DNA from: a bacterium
GTDB lineage: Bacteria > JACRDZ01 > JAQUKH01
Reading direction: 5' to 3'
DNA: 64,000 nucleotides
Assembly: GCA_028719205.1 (NCBI GenBank)
Contig: JAQUKH010000001.1
Location: 124,001-188,000 of the forward strand
A program made the position numbers and the translations under genes. This document shows, piece after piece, positions 15,808-25,524 of this stretch. Within the stretch, counting starts at the first letter, position 1, and the number at the start of each line of letters is the position of its first letter. The notes beneath the pieces were generated by a model. It was given only the letters and a program-made list of their open reading frames with translations, did no database searches and was not told the DNA's origin.

Positions 15808-18230
15808 AATTTAGCTTTCTCAAAAACTATTGATTCATCCTTCTGCATAAGGGAAACTATGTCTCCTTCTTTTATGCGCCCGCTCAACAATTCACCGGCT
15901 AAAAGGTCTTCAATATATTGTTGAATAACACGGCGGAGCGGACGAGCCCCCAAATTCTCATCGTATCCTTTTTTGATCAGAAAATCTTTTGATTCAGCTG
16001 AAAGGACCAGTTTTATCTTTTTTTCCTCCAGCCTTTTCAAGACATCGCTCAATAAAAGATCGATTATCTTCTCTAATTCTTTTTTACCCAGTGAATGAAA
16101 AACAATAACTTCATCTACACGATTAAGAAATTCAGGCCTGAATGTCTTTTTCAATTCCTGTATGAGTTTATCTTTCATATCAGAATAATTTTTTATTTTA
16201 TTATCTTTTGTAAAACCGACTTTCTGCATCTTATTTTCAATTTCACGCGCTCCCACATTAGAGGTCATGATCATAACTGTATTTCTGAAATCCACCGTAT
16301 GACCGAGATTATCGGTTAAATGTCCGTCTTCCAGAACCTGAAGCAGTATATTAAAAACATCCGGATGAGCCTTTTCAATTTCATCTAAAAGTACAACTGA
16401 ATACGGTTTACGGCGCACACGTTCCGTTAACTGGCCGCCTTCATCATAACCTACATATCCGGGAGGAGCTCCGATCAAACGTGAAACTGAAAATTTCTCC
16501 ATATATTCAGACATATCGATTTGGATTAACGCGTCTTCATTTCCGAATAGGAAATCCGCTAAAACCTTAGCAAGTTCAGTTTTCCCAACACCGCTTGGCC
16601 CAAGAAAAATAAATGACCCGATTGGCCTTTCGGGATCCCGCAACCCCGCTCTTGCCCGGCGAATAGCCTGGGATATAATATGGATTGCCTCGTCCTGCCC
16701 GACTATTTTCTTCTTTAACTCATCTTCCATTCGTAAAAGCCTGACTGTTTCTTCTTCTTTTAATTCTGTTACAGGAATACCCGTCCAACGGGAAACAATA
16801 AAAGCTATATCCTCCTGGGTTATCTCAGGTTCATTTTGTTTTTGGGATTCATCCCATTCTTTTTTTTTGTCTTCAACGCTCTGCTTAAGCCTCCATTCTT
16901 TATCCCTTAACATAGCTGCCTTTTCAAATTCCTGCGCTTTTATTGAGTTATCCTTTTCTTTTCTAACAATTTTAATTTCTTCCTCAATGTCCTTAGTATC
17001 CGGCAATACATTAATTTTTTTAAGTTTAACGCGCGCGCTGGCTTCATCTATAAGATCGATTGCCTTATCAGGAAGAAATCTGTCAGAAACATACTTATCC
17101 GACATCTTTGCGGCGGCAATTATTGCCTCTATACTGATCTTTACGTGATGATGAGTTTCATATTTTTCACGCAAGCCTTTTAAGATCTCGATCGTTTCCT
17201 CAACATTTGTAGGCTCTATCAGAACAGATTGAAACCTTCGTTCTAACGCGCCGTCTTTTTCTATATATTTTCTATATTCATCCAGTGTTGTTGCTCCTAT
17301 ACACTGAAGTTCTCCCCTGGATAACGGCGGTTTCAGCATATTTGAGGCGTCTATCGCGCCCTCAGCGCCGCCGGCGCCGATCAGGCTGTGTATTTCATCA
17401 ATAAAAACAATTATATTTTTAGCACTGCGTATTTCATTAATAATTGCTTTCATTCTTTCTTCAAACTGCCCGCGATATTTTGTTCCTGCCACGATCCCAG
17501 GCAGATCCAAAGTTAAAACACGTTTATTTAATAAGATATCAGGCACATTTTTTTCTACTATTCTTTGCGCCAGCCCTTCAACAATGGCTGTTTTTCCGAC
17601 ACCCGCTTCACCTATCAGGATAGGATTATTTTTAGTCCTGCGGCTTAAGATCTGAATAACCCTATCGATCTCGTTATTCCGGCCAATTACAGGATCAAGT
17701 TTTTTCTCACGCGACATTATAGTCAAATCACGGCAAAATTCATCAATAACCGGTGTTTTACTTTTTGCTTTTTGTTTTACGCCGGGGACAGCACCGCCAT
17801 TGAGAAGTTTTATTGTTTCTTCCCTTACTTTTTGATATGAAATTCCCAGTTTCCCCAAAACTTGTGCCGCTATGCTTTCCTCTTCTTTAATAAGCCCCAA
17901 TAAAATATGTTCAGTACCTACGTAAGTATGGTTAAAAGCACGGGCTTCTTCAATAGCTAATTCTAAAACTTTTTTTGCGCGCGAACTGAAAGGAATTTCT
18001 CCCAGCGTCAACATCCCCCCTCCGGATTTTACTAATTCCTCTATCATGAAAATAATATTTTCTATATCAGCGCCCAAATTCTGCAAAATTACCGCGCCAA
18101 CCCCCTGTCCTTCACGTATAAGGCCCAAAAGAATATGTTCAGTGCCTATATAATCATGATTAAGCCTGCCAGCCTCTTCCCTTGCCAATATAATAACCTT
18201 TCTCGCTCTTTCAGTAAATTTATCAAACAT
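15804..18230 (-). CDS. clpC: ClpC-type AAA+ unfoldase
   Basis: This 808-residue Hsp100 has two N-terminal Clp repeats (~1-145), a first AAA domain with GEAGVGKTA, a UVR-like middle segment ([18 protein letters not shown], ~430), a second AAA domain with [20 protein letters not shown], and the C-terminal D2-small domain. The UVR motif and length identify ClpC rather than ClpA or ClpB. ClpC feeds ClpP (not in this window) and, in Bacillus, unfolds arginine-phosphorylated proteins marked by McsB. mcsA and mcsB lie directly upstream, so the same pathway is likely here. Confidence 0.95.
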   Translation of the reverse strand: MFDKFTERARKVIILAREEAGRLNHDYIGTEHILLGLIREGQGVGAVILQNLGADIENIIFMIEELVKSGGGMLTLGEIPFSSRAKKVLELAIEEARAFNHTYVGTEHILLGLIKEEESIAAQVLGKLGISYQKVREETIKLLNGGAVPGVKQKAKSKTPVIDEFCRDLTIMSREKKLDPVIGRNNEIDRVIQILSRRTKNNPILIGEAGVGKTAIVEGLAQRIVEKNVPDILLNKRVLTLDLPGIVAGTKYRGQFEERMKAIINEIRSAKNIIVFIDEIHSLIGAGGAEGAIDASNMLKPPLSRGELQCIGATTLDEYRKYIEKDGALERRFQSVLIEPTNVEETIEILKGLREKYETHHHVKISIEAIIAAAKMSDKYVSDRFLPDKAIDLIDEASARVKLKKINVLPDTKDIEEEIKIVRKEKDNSIKAQEFEKAAMLRDKEWRLKQSVEDKKKEWDESQKQNEPEITQEDIAFIVSRWTGIPVTELKEEETVRLLRMEDELKKKIVGQDEAIHIISQAIRRARAGLRDPERPIGSFIFLGPSGVGKTELAKVLADFLFGNEDALIQIDMSEYMEKFSVSRLIGAPPGYVGYDEGGQLTERVRRKPYSVVLLDEIEKAHPDVFNILLQVLEDGHLTDNLGHTVDFRNTVMIMTSNVGAREIENKMQKVGFTKDNKIKNYSDMKDKLIQELKKTFRPEFLNRVDEVIVFHSLGKKELEKIIDLLLSDVLKRLEEKKIKLVLSAESKDFLIKKGYDENLGARPLRRVIQQYIEDLLAGELLSGRIKEGDIVSLMQKDESIVFEKAKL

Positions 18231-18243
18231 GATGTCTCCCCAA

Positions 18244-19299
18244 TTAATTTAGCATTTTTCTAATCAGATCAGCTCTTAAAATATCGCGATTTTTAATATC
18301 CAAACGTCTTTTTTCAATATTTTGCAGATGCCCGGGCTGGATCAACAGCATCATCCGGTTTAAAAAATTAAAATCAATATCGCTTTTAGGCATAATTTTA
18401 AGATCCACTCCTAATCTTAAAAAAGAAATTAAACTCAGTGATTCTGCTGATGAAATAGTCCTGCAATGTTTAAGTATGCCATACGCCCGCCATATCTTGT
18501 CTTCAATGACCTGCCTGGATTCTTTTAATAAATATTCTCTTGCTGTTTTTTCGCATTCAACTATATATTTTGCTATTTCCTCGATTTTTTTAACAATATC
18601 CTCTTCTTTAAAGCCAAACGCGCCCTGATTCGAAATCTGGAAGATGTCCCCCAACACTTTACTTCCCTCGCCGTATAAACCACGCACTATTACATCCATC
18701 TTGCTGACAGACGCAATGATCTTATTGATCTGCTTTGTAAGTATCAACGCGGGAAGATGCAGCATTACGGAAGCCCTCATTCCCGTTCCTAAATTTGTAG
18801 GACATGCTGTTAAATATCCAAATAACGGAGAAAAAGCATAATTTACTTCCTTACTTAATTTCTCATCTATTTCATCGATTAATTTCCATGAAGAAAATAA
18901 TTGCAATCCAGAATGTAACGCCTGCAGACGGAAATGGTCTTCTTCATTGATCATAATGCTTATCGTTTCCGTATCATTAATAACTACCCCGTAATTTTCT
19001 CCGCCTTTAGAATGTTCCTGGCTTACTAAATGCCGTTCAACTAAAAAAAGGCGTTCAATCTGAGTATAATCTCCAAGATCAATGAACACAGAATCTTTTA
19101 TTATATCTTTTGAATCAAAAATATCTTTAGCTAAATTAAATATTTTCTTACGATCATCCTTATTAGAATTTGAAGTAAACGGTATTTCCTCAATATTCCT
19201 TGCTAAACGGATACGGGAACTTATAACAATATTATCTAATAAGCTATTTATATTTAGCGAATTATTTGTCCTGTCAATTAATTTCTGGATGATCTGCAT
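18244..19299 (-). CDS. mcsB: Protein-arginine kinase McsB
   Basis: The 351-residue protein belongs to the phosphagen (guanidino) kinase superfamily. It has VISSRIRLARNIEEIPF (~27-43) for phosphate binding, the GGENYGVVIND.. region, and the signature CPTNLGTGMRASVMLHLPAL (~167-186) with the reactive Cys. McsB phosphorylates arginine residues of proteins, marking them for ClpCP. It lies 1 base after mcsA (its activator) and 13 bases before clpC, the Firmicutes-type order without the ctsR repressor gene. Confidence 0.94.
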   Translation of the reverse strand: MQIIQKLIDRTNNSLNINSLLDNIVISSRIRLARNIEEIPFTSNSNKDDRKKIFNLAKDIFDSKDIIKDSVFIDLGDYTQIERLFLVERHLVSQEHSKGGENYGVVINDTETISIMINEEDHFRLQALHSGLQLFSSWKLIDEIDEKLSKEVNYAFSPLFGYLTACPTNLGTGMRASVMLHLPALILTKQINKIIASVSKMDVIVRGLYGEGSKVLGDIFQISNQGAFGFKEEDIVKKIEEIAKYIVECEKTAREYLLKESRQVIEDKIWRAYGILKHCRTISSAESLSLISFLRLGVDLKIMPKSDIDFNFLNRMMLLIQPGHLQNIEKRRLDIKNRDILRADLIRKMLN

Positions 19300-19300
19300 A

Positions 19301-19807
19301 TTATTTTTCTACTTTTTCCAACAGATTTATCTGATCTCGCGCGGCCGCTGCATCTTCATACTTTTCTTCAACAATTAACTTTTTTAATTTGCGTTTCAGG
19401 TCCAAAAGTTCTTTTCGCCTGAAAACTTCTGCCTTTTTATATTCAGGAACTTTTCCAATATGCTGTGTCCGCCCGTGTATACGCCTTATCAATGGAATTA
19501 ATTCCTTTGAGAATGATTCATAACACCCGGAACAACCCAACCGTCCTATCTCCCTGAAATCTTCATATGATAATCCGCAATATTTGCAGCATTTTTTATT
19601 TTCCTCTGTTTTTAAAAGTATTTTTTCTGTATTTACAAAACCGCTTATTAATGAGGAAATATTAAATTGCTTTTCAGTAAAATCAATATTCACTATCCCT
19701 TTTTTTTCAGCGCAAATAGAACAGTAATGCATTTCCCTGGTTTTATTGTTATAAATTTCCGTATAATGGATATTAGCTTCTTTTTTCTTGCAATTCTCGC
19801 ATAACAT
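19301..19807 (-). CDS. mcsA: McsA, activator of the arginine kinase McsB
   Basis: The 168-residue protein has several CxxC pairs (CENC at the N-terminus, CSIC ~28, CKYC ~73, CSGC ~93) that form zinc-binding motifs, and a C-terminal UVR domain (KLKKLIVEEKYEDAAAARDQ). McsA binds and activates McsB and can bridge to ClpC through UVR. The domain order and length fit the Bacillus protein closely. In Bacillus the operon is ctsR-mcsA-mcsB-clpC; here ilvE replaces ctsR, so heat-shock control is probably different. Confidence 0.92.
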   Translation of the reverse strand: MLCENCKKKEANIHYTEIYNNKTREMHYCSICAEKKGIVNIDFTEKQFNISSLISGFVNTEKILLKTEENKKCCKYCGLSYEDFREIGRLGCSGCYESFSKELIPLIRRIHGRTQHIGKVPEYKKAEVFRRKELLDLKRKLKKLIVEEKYEDAAAARDQINLLEKVEK

Positions 19808-19841
19808 CTTTAAACCCTTTCTTCAATTCACCATTTCCGGT

Positions 19842-20747
19842 TTATTTTACTAACGTCAGCCATTTTTCAAACTTTTTATTTTTTCCGTTAACTGTATTAT
19901 AGAACATTTCTTCGATAGTTTTTGTAATAGGGCCGGTTTTACCGATACCGATCTGGCGTTGATCAACTTCTCTAACCGGGGTAATTTCCGCCGCTGTTCC
20001 GGTTAAAAACACTTCATCAGCAATGTAGAGGTCATCACGGCTGAAGCGTTTTTCCTCTATTTCATACTTGCCTTCAGTCATTTTAAAAATCGTGTCACGG
20101 GTTATTCCGCATAAAGAATTATCCGTAGGCGGAGTTTTTAATTTTCCATTTTTAACGATAAATATATTTTCACCCGTCCCTTCAGCGACAAAGCCTTCAG
20201 GATCTAAAAGGATCGCTTCATCATAACCATTATTCAAGGCTTCGCATTTAGCTAAAATAGAGTTGACATAACCGCCGCACACTTTTGCCTTTGTCATGAA
20301 AATATTACTGTGTAATCTTGTATATGATGAAATTATAGTCCTTATCCCGTCTTGTCCTTCTCCTAAATATTTCCCCCAGGGCCAAACAGCTATCGAAACC
20401 CTGACAGGAGAATTTTTTGGATTAAGGCCCATCTGTCCATAACCAAGATAAATAAGCGGCCGGATATACCCGGATTTTAATTCATTTATTTTGATAGTAT
20501 CGACTATTGCCTGAAAAATTTCTTCCTGTTTAAAAGGAACTTTCATTTGCATAATATGCGCGGATTCAAAAAGACGCTGGACATGCTCTTTTAATCTGAA
20601 AATTGCTGTGCCTTTTTCAGTGGAATAACATCGTATCCCTTCAAAAACACCAAGTCCATAGTGAAGCGTATGCGTCAGAATATGAACATTGGCATCCTTC
20701 CAATCGCAAAATTTCCCATCCATCCAAATTTTTTTAGTTTCCTGCAT
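19842..20747 (-). CDS. ilvE: Branched-chain amino acid aminotransferase
   Basis: This class IV PLP-dependent aminotransferase (301 residues from the chosen start) interconverts Leu, Ile and Val with their 2-oxo acids. Features seen: HTLHYGLGVFEGIRCY (~32-47), the lysine-bearing NSILAKCEAL for PLP, EGTGENIFIVKNGKL, and the LTGTAAEITPV loop near the C-terminus. The frame is open further upstream to 20774, but GGGAGG 9 bases before the ATG at 20747 decides the start, inside the end of lolD (14-base overlap). Its presence between Lol and Mcs genes looks like operon convenience. Confidence 0.92.
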   Translation of the reverse strand: MQETKKIWMDGKFCDWKDANVHILTHTLHYGLGVFEGIRCYSTEKGTAIFRLKEHVQRLFESAHIMQMKVPFKQEEIFQAIVDTIKINELKSGYIRPLIYLGYGQMGLNPKNSPVRVSIAVWPWGKYLGEGQDGIRTIISSYTRLHSNIFMTKAKVCGGYVNSILAKCEALNNGYDEAILLDPEGFVAEGTGENIFIVKNGKLKTPPTDNSLCGITRDTIFKMTEGKYEIEEKRFSRDDLYIADEVFLTGTAAEITPVREVDQRQIGIGKTGPITKTIEEMFYNTVNGKNKKFEKWLTLVK

Positions 20748-21438
20748 GAATTTTTTCCTCCCTGATAATCCCATCGACTAAGTGTACCCATCTGCTAAGT
20801 TTTTTAGCCAGGGATTCATTATGTGTTACGATTATAAATGTTTTCTTTTTATTTTCATTTAATCCCATGATTAAATTTAGTATATAATCGCTGTTTTCTT
20901 TATCAAGACTTCCTGTAGGTTCATCAGCAAGAATCAGCTCAGGATCATTTACTAACGCCCTGGCTATAGCAACACGTTGTTGCTCTCCGCCTGACAGATC
21001 AGTCGGTTTGCTTTTTGCCTTATGTTCCAGGTGCACCAATTCTAAAAGGGCAAAAGCCTTCTCTTCTAATTTTTTTCTGCTTACATTCTCGCCATAAATC
21101 AACGACGGCAAAAAAATATTTTCTAAAACATTAAATTCCGGTAATAAATTATAAAACTGGAAGATAAAACCGATTTTTTTATTTCTCCATTTAGCGCTTG
21201 CATTTTCTGAAAAAGTGTTTATATTTTTATCATTAAAAATAATTTCTCCGCTATTCGGTTTATCCAGGGCGCCGATCAAATGCAATAATGTGCTTTTTCC
21301 CGATCCGGAAGGCCCTGAAACACCCAGCATTTCACCGGTTTTCACTTCAAGATTTAACCCGTTTAAAACATCCAGCCTTTTATTCACATCATAATAATAC
21401 TTTACCAGATCTTTAACTTGTAATATTATATCACTCAT
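20734..21438 (-). CDS. lolD: LolD-like ABC transporter ATPase
   Basis: The 234-residue ATPase of the MacB/LolD class has Walker [16 protein letters not shown] (~40-54), a Q-loop [11 protein letters not shown], signature [15 protein letters not shown] and Walker [14 protein letters not shown]. With the permease encoded just upstream (8-base overlap) it should power release of outer-membrane lipoproteins from the inner membrane to LolA. Several lipoproteins in this window (25525, 53098, 57515) are possible clients. No lolA or lolB is seen. Confidence 0.88.
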   Translation of the reverse strand: MSDIILQVKDLVKYYYDVNKRLDVLNGLNLEVKTGEMLGVSGPSGSGKSTLLHLIGALDKPNSGEIIFNDKNINTFSENASAKWRNKKIGFIFQFYNLLPEFNVLENIFLPSLIYGENVSRKKLEEKAFALLELVHLEHKAKSKPTDLSGGEQQRVAIARALVNDPELILADEPTGSLDKENSDYILNLIMGLNENKKKTFIIVTHNESLAKKLSRWVHLVDGIIREEKIHAGN

Positions 21439-22666
21439 ATCTTAACGCTTCCACAGGATTAAGTTTTGATGCCTGATGTGCCGGATACAATGTTGCTAAT
21501 GTGCATATGAAAACAGCCATAATTGATACAAAAAGTACATCCCTCATTTCCAAATGAGTAGGAAGTTTACTCAGATAATAAACATCAGCGGGTATTATAG
21601 TAATATCGAATGTATTCTCGATAAACTTAATAATACGATCTAATGAATTGGAAAGCCATATACCGCTGACTGCCCCTAAGCAAGTCCCAACTAAACCGAT
21701 TATAGATCCAAGCATTATAAATATAAAGCGTATACTTCCTGAACTCGCGCCGAGGGATTTTAAAACACCTATATCCTTTGTTTTTTCCATCACTATCATG
21801 ATCAGGGTGCTTATTATGTTAAAAGCCGCAATCAAAACACATAACGTCATAATAATTATCATTACGATCTTCTCGAGCTTAAGAGCGGAAAAAAAGTTGC
21901 GGTTCATATCTCCCCAGCTCCTGACCCAATAAGGCTCCCCAAGGCTTTTTTGAAGGTCTCTGCTTATTTCTTCCGCTTTATTAAAATCAGAAACCCTTGT
22001 TTCTATCCCGGTTACCGCGCCTATGTCCATACCATAGAGCTTTTGCCCGCTCTTAAGGGAAATGTACGCTAAGCTCGCGTCATATTCGTACATTCCTGTT
22101 TCAAATAACCCTACAACCTGAAATTCATTTGATTGGGGCATCATACCCATAGGGGTCATGATCACCTTTGTAATAGCAACTAATTTATCACCAACAGATA
22201 AACCGAGTTTCGCGGCCAATTCACTTCCTAAAATAATCCCTTTTTCTCCAAAATTCAATTTGCCTTCAATGATATTCTTTCCTACAGAATTTACAATTTC
22301 GGGCCTTTCCTGTTCAACTCCTCTTATAATAACTCCGACCGTACTGGTTTTTGATTGAAGAATACTCTGGCCATAAATAAAAGGCGCGCTGGATGTAATT
22401 CTTTTCTCCCGCTTAATCAAATCTAATACCTTTTCATAATCCTGCAGGCCTTTATCGCCGTGCTGATAAATAACAATATGACTGTTTGTTCCAAGGATCT
22501 TATCCGTTAGATCCTTTTCAAAACCGCTCATTACAGATAAAACCGTTATAAGTGCCATAACACCCACAGCAACCCCGAGAATTGATATAAGGGTTATTAT
22601 GGGAATAAACGCCTGACGGCGTTTTGTTATTAAATAACGAATGCTTACAAACCATTCGAAAGACAT
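21431..22666 (-). CDS. lolC: LolC/LolE family lipoprotein-releasing permease
   Basis: The 411-residue protein has one N-terminal membrane helix (~21-45), a periplasmic MacB-like domain (~50-260), and a C-terminal FtsX domain with three helices (~270-400), the LolC/E topology. The N-terminus FEWFVSIRYLITKRRQ and VLSVMSGFEKDL are typical of this family. Only one permease gene is present, so the complex may be a homodimer as proposed for single-permease (LolF-type) systems. It starts 6 bases after lysS. Confidence 0.88.
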   Translation of the reverse strand: MSFEWFVSIRYLITKRRQAFIPIITLISILGVAVGVMALITVLSVMSGFEKDLTDKILGTNSHIVIYQHGDKGLQDYEKVLDLIKREKRITSSAPFIYGQSILQSKTSTVGVIIRGVEQERPEIVNSVGKNIIEGKLNFGEKGIILGSELAAKLGLSVGDKLVAITKVIMTPMGMMPQSNEFQVVGLFETGMYEYDASLAYISLKSGQKLYGMDIGAVTGIETRVSDFNKAEEISRDLQKSLGEPYWVRSWGDMNRNFFSALKLEKIVMIIIMTLCVLIAAFNIISTLIMIVMEKTKDIGVLKSLGASSGSIRFIFIMLGSIIGLVGTCLGAVSGIWLSNSLDRIIKFIENTFDITIIPADVYYLSKLPTHLEMRDVLFVSIMAVFICTLATLYPAHQASKLNPVEALRYE

Positions 22667-22672
22667 GCTATT

Positions 22673-24100
22673 TTATAATTCCTTTTTCATGTGCGGGAAA
22701 AGTATGACATCCCGTATCGAATTACAATTACAGAGAGTCATAACCAAACGGTCAATTCCTATTCCAAGACCGGCTGCGGGAGGCATACCATATTCCAAAG
22801 CATGAACAAAATCTTCATCTATGACCTGGGGCGTCTCGTCATCCTTATCATTCAATTGTTCTTCAAGTTTTTTTCTCTGTTCTATCGGGTCATTTTGCTC
22901 TGAATAAGCATTACCTAATTCCTGTCCGCCGATAAAAAGCTCAAAACGCTCGGCAAGCGCGGAATTATCATCCCGTGTTTTAGACAAAGGACTGAATTCT
23001 ATCGGATAATCGGTAATAAAAGTAGGCTGTATAAGGCTTGGCTCCACCAATTCCTCAAATATCTTATTTTTCAATTTATTGCCCGCGTGCCCCTGCGCTT
23101 TGAATATTTTTTCGTGTTTTTCATAAACCGCCGGTTCTATCTTCTTTAAAGCTTCTTCAAAGGTCAGGATATTCCAGGGAGGCGTTAAATTTATCTTTTT
23201 TCCGTACATTTCAAAATCGAGTGAACTAAACACTTCCTTCGCTACGTTTACAATTAAATTCTGACATAATTCCAGAACACTTTTATAGTTAACATATGCC
23301 TGATATATTTCGATCATTGTAAATTCCGGATTATGGCGCGTGGATATTCCTTCATTCCGGAAATTGCGGTTTATTTCATATACTTTCTCAAAACTGCCGA
23401 CCAAAAGCCTTTTTAAATAAAGTTCGGGAGCAACCCTGAGATACAGATCCATATCCAACGTGTTATGATGTGTAATAAAAGGCCTTGCGGTCGCGCCGCC
23501 CCATAAAGGCTGCATCATCGGGGTTTCGACTTCTAAAAACCCCTCTTTTTCCAGGTAGTCCCTTATTGATTTAATTATCTTTGAACGGTAATAAAATACC
23601 TTTTTAACATCATCATTTACTAAAAGGTCCAAATATCTCTGCCGGTATCTTAATTCAACATCTTTCAAACCATGCCATTTTTCAGGAAGCGGCATCAAGG
23701 ACTTACTCAAAAATGTCATTTCTTTCGCGAAAATCGTAATTTCTCCCGTATGTGTCTTAAAAATTGTTCCTTCAATTCCTATAAAATCACCTATATCCAA
23801 TGCCTTTGAAAATTCTTTTTTATTATCAGTATCAAGCTTTAGATATACCTGTATCTGCCCGCTTTCATCCTTAATATTGAAAAATACTGTTTTCCCATGG
23901 CTTCGGAAAGAAACTATCCTGCCTGCGGCTTTAAAGGTCTCTTTACTTTCTTCGTTTTGAGCCAAAGAGGAATATTTATCAAGAATGGTTTTTGCAGGCG
24001 TTTTCCCCGGAAAAGCATGAGGGTATGTATCAATATTCAGATTCTTTAAACTTTCTAATTTTTTTAATCTCTCAGCTGTCAAAAGGTCAATATTTGCCAT
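22673..24100 (-). CDS. lysS: Lysyl-tRNA synthetase, class II
   Basis: The 475-residue enzyme has an N-terminal OB-fold anticodon-binding domain (~50-140) and a class II catalytic core: motif 1 around ETPMMQPLWGGATARPFITH, motif 2 KVYEINRNFRNEGISTRHNPEF and motif 3 GLGIGIDRLVM near the C-terminus. It charges tRNA-Lys. It is the first gene behind the best promoter of the long envelope cluster, so its transcription likely leads into the Lol genes 6 bases downstream. Confidence 0.96.
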   Translation of the reverse strand: MANIDLLTAERLKKLESLKNLNIDTYPHAFPGKTPAKTILDKYSSLAQNEESKETFKAAGRIVSFRSHGKTVFFNIKDESGQIQVYLKLDTDNKKEFSKALDIGDFIGIEGTIFKTHTGEITIFAKEMTFLSKSLMPLPEKWHGLKDVELRYRQRYLDLLVNDDVKKVFYYRSKIIKSIRDYLEKEGFLEVETPMMQPLWGGATARPFITHHNTLDMDLYLRVAPELYLKRLLVGSFEKVYEINRNFRNEGISTRHNPEFTMIEIYQAYVNYKSVLELCQNLIVNVAKEVFSSLDFEMYGKKINLTPPWNILTFEEALKKIEPAVYEKHEKIFKAQGHAGNKLKNKIFEELVEPSLIQPTFITDYPIEFSPLSKTRDDNSALAERFELFIGGQELGNAYSEQNDPIEQRKKLEEQLNDKDDETPQVIDEDFVHALEYGMPPAAGLGIGIDRLVMTLCNCNSIRDVILFPHMKKEL

Positions 24101-24136
24101 GATTTTCCACTTTCTTTATTGTTTAACAAATTAGTT

Positions 24137-24166
24137 ATTATACTCTTTTAATTGATTTTATGTCAA
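24137..24166 (-). promoter_or_regulatory. Consensus promoter for lysS and the envelope cluster
   Basis: On the minus strand a perfect TTGACA (24166-24161) and a perfect TATAAT (24142-24137) are separated by 18 bases. Expected transcription start is near 24130, giving a ~30-base leader before the lysS ATG. No riboswitch or T-box fits in so short a leader. Confidence 0.75.
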
Positions 24167-24217
24167 GGACAAAGTGGCCTATTTTTATTATAATTTTCTA
24201 ATAATATTCAGATTAAC

Positions 24218-24246
24218 TTGACCTAACCCAAAAGCTTAGATACAAT
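24218..24246 (+). promoter_or_regulatory. Promoter of the diguanylate cyclase gene, apparently leaderless
   Basis: TTGACC (24218-24223), a 17-base spacer and TACAAT (24241-24246) form a good sigma-70 promoter. The ATG at 24254 lies only 7 bases after the -10 box, where transcription itself should start. No ribosome-binding site precedes the ATG, so the mRNA should be leaderless. Confidence 0.65.
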
Positions 24247-24253
24247 ATCTGAT

Positions 24254-25510
24254 ATGGAAAACATTCTTGTTGTTGAAGACAGTATTTTATCCAGCCAAAT
24301 GATCGTAAACAGACTTACAGAAAAAAATGAATTTAAAGTAATTTGTGTTAAAAACATGGCCGAAGCGACTAAATTTTTAGACAATTTCCCCGAAGAGATC
24401 TTTGCGGCAATTGTTGAATTTAAGTTGCCTGACGCGCCTAATGGCGAAGTTATAAATATTTTTGTTGAGAAAAATATTTCTGTAATTGTATTTACCGTAA
24501 TTGTAAATAAAGAAATAAGGGAAATTGTATGGTCAAAATCAGTAACGGACTACGTGCTTAAAATTGATCCTCATAATCTTGACTATATAATGGCCTCTCT
24601 CAGGCGGCTCAAAAAAAATCCTGAAATAAAAATCATTGTCGCAGTAAAAGACGCATCGTTCGCTAAGGAAATTAAAAGGCTTCTAAATATACATAAATAT
24701 AATGTCATTGTAGCTGAAGATGGATTAGAGGCTTTAAAATTTATTGAAAATAATCCTGAAACAAAAGTTGTTATAACCGAATTAAACATTCCTAAAATGG
24801 ATGGATTCGCGCTGATATACCATATTCGAGAAAAATATACGAAAGACGATCTTGCCGTAATTGGCATTAATCCTGAAGATGATCCTCTTTTATCAACACG
24901 TTTTATTAAATACGGCGCGAATGATATTATTTTAAAAAAATCTTTTATTCCTGAGGATTTCTATCGTCATATTACTCAAAACCTGGAGAATATCGAACAT
25001 ATTGAAATGGTGAGGAACGCGTCTTTGATCGATTTTCTTACCGGCCTTAATAACCGAAGGTATTTTTTTGAATTTGGGCAAAAGCTTATTGAAAATGCTT
25101 TGAGAAATAATATTTCTTTAACCTGTGCTATGCTTGATATAGATGAATTCAAAAAAATAAACGATACTTACGGCCATGATACCGGAGATCTAGTTCTTAC
25201 ACAAATTTCTTCGATATTAAAAAGTAAAATTCGAAAATCGGATATAGTCGCAAGAATCGGCGGTGAAGAATTTTGCGTATTAGCCGTTAATATGAAAAAA
25301 GAATTTGTGTTTAAAGTATTTGATAATCTGCGCAAAGAAATTGAAAATAATTATATAGATATAGGTAACGGCAATAAAATAAATATTACTGTTAGTATAG
25401 GAGTTTATAATAATTTTTTACCAAATCTTGATGATATACTTAAAAAATCTGATGATCTTCTCTATGAAGCAAAAAAAACAGGAAGGAACAAAATAGTACT
25501 TAGCAGGTAA
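24254..25510 (+). CDS. Two-receiver diguanylate cyclase (PleD-type architecture) with degenerate receivers
   Basis: The 418-residue cytosolic protein contains REC1 (~1-118), REC2 (~125-245) and a GGDEF domain (~255-418). The cyclase site is intact: GGEEF at 336-340, the substrate/metal segment MLDIDEFKKINDTYG, and the inhibitory RxxD site RKSD at 327-330. It should make cyclic di-GMP with product inhibition. Both receivers have Glu where the phosphorylated Asp is expected (E55 in VEFKLPDAPNG, E176 in ITELNIPKMDG), and REC2 also has KD in place of the usual acidic pair. Phosphorylation is therefore unlikely, and Glu may mimic the activated state. It stands alone, divergent from lysS. Confidence 0.92.
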   Translation: MENILVVEDSILSSQMIVNRLTEKNEFKVICVKNMAEATKFLDNFPEEIFAAIVEFKLPDAPNGEVINIFVEKNISVIVFTVIVNKEIREIVWSKSVTDYVLKIDPHNLDYIMASLRRLKKNPEIKIIVAVKDASFAKEIKRLLNIHKYNVIVAEDGLEALKFIENNPETKVVITELNIPKMDGFALIYHIREKYTKDDLAVIGINPEDDPLLSTRFIKYGANDIILKKSFIPEDFYRHITQNLENIEHIEMVRNASLIDFLTGLNNRRYFFEFGQKLIENALRNNISLTCAMLDIDEFKKINDTYGHDTGDLVLTQISSILKSKIRKSDIVARIGGEEFCVLAVNMKKEFVFKVFDNLRKEIENNYIDIGNGNKINITVSIGVYNNFLPNLDDILKKSDDLLYEAKKTGRNKIVLSR

Positions 25511-25524
25511 TAGGAGAATACCGG

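Noticed and set aside
18478-18493. Copy of the 4111-4129 palindrome (GCCATACGCCC)
   Set aside because: It is a partial match inside mcsB codons, with no inverted arm.
24101-24253. Riboswitch or T-box in front of lysS
   Set aside because: The predicted leader is only ~30 bases and shows no specifier stem or antiterminator.
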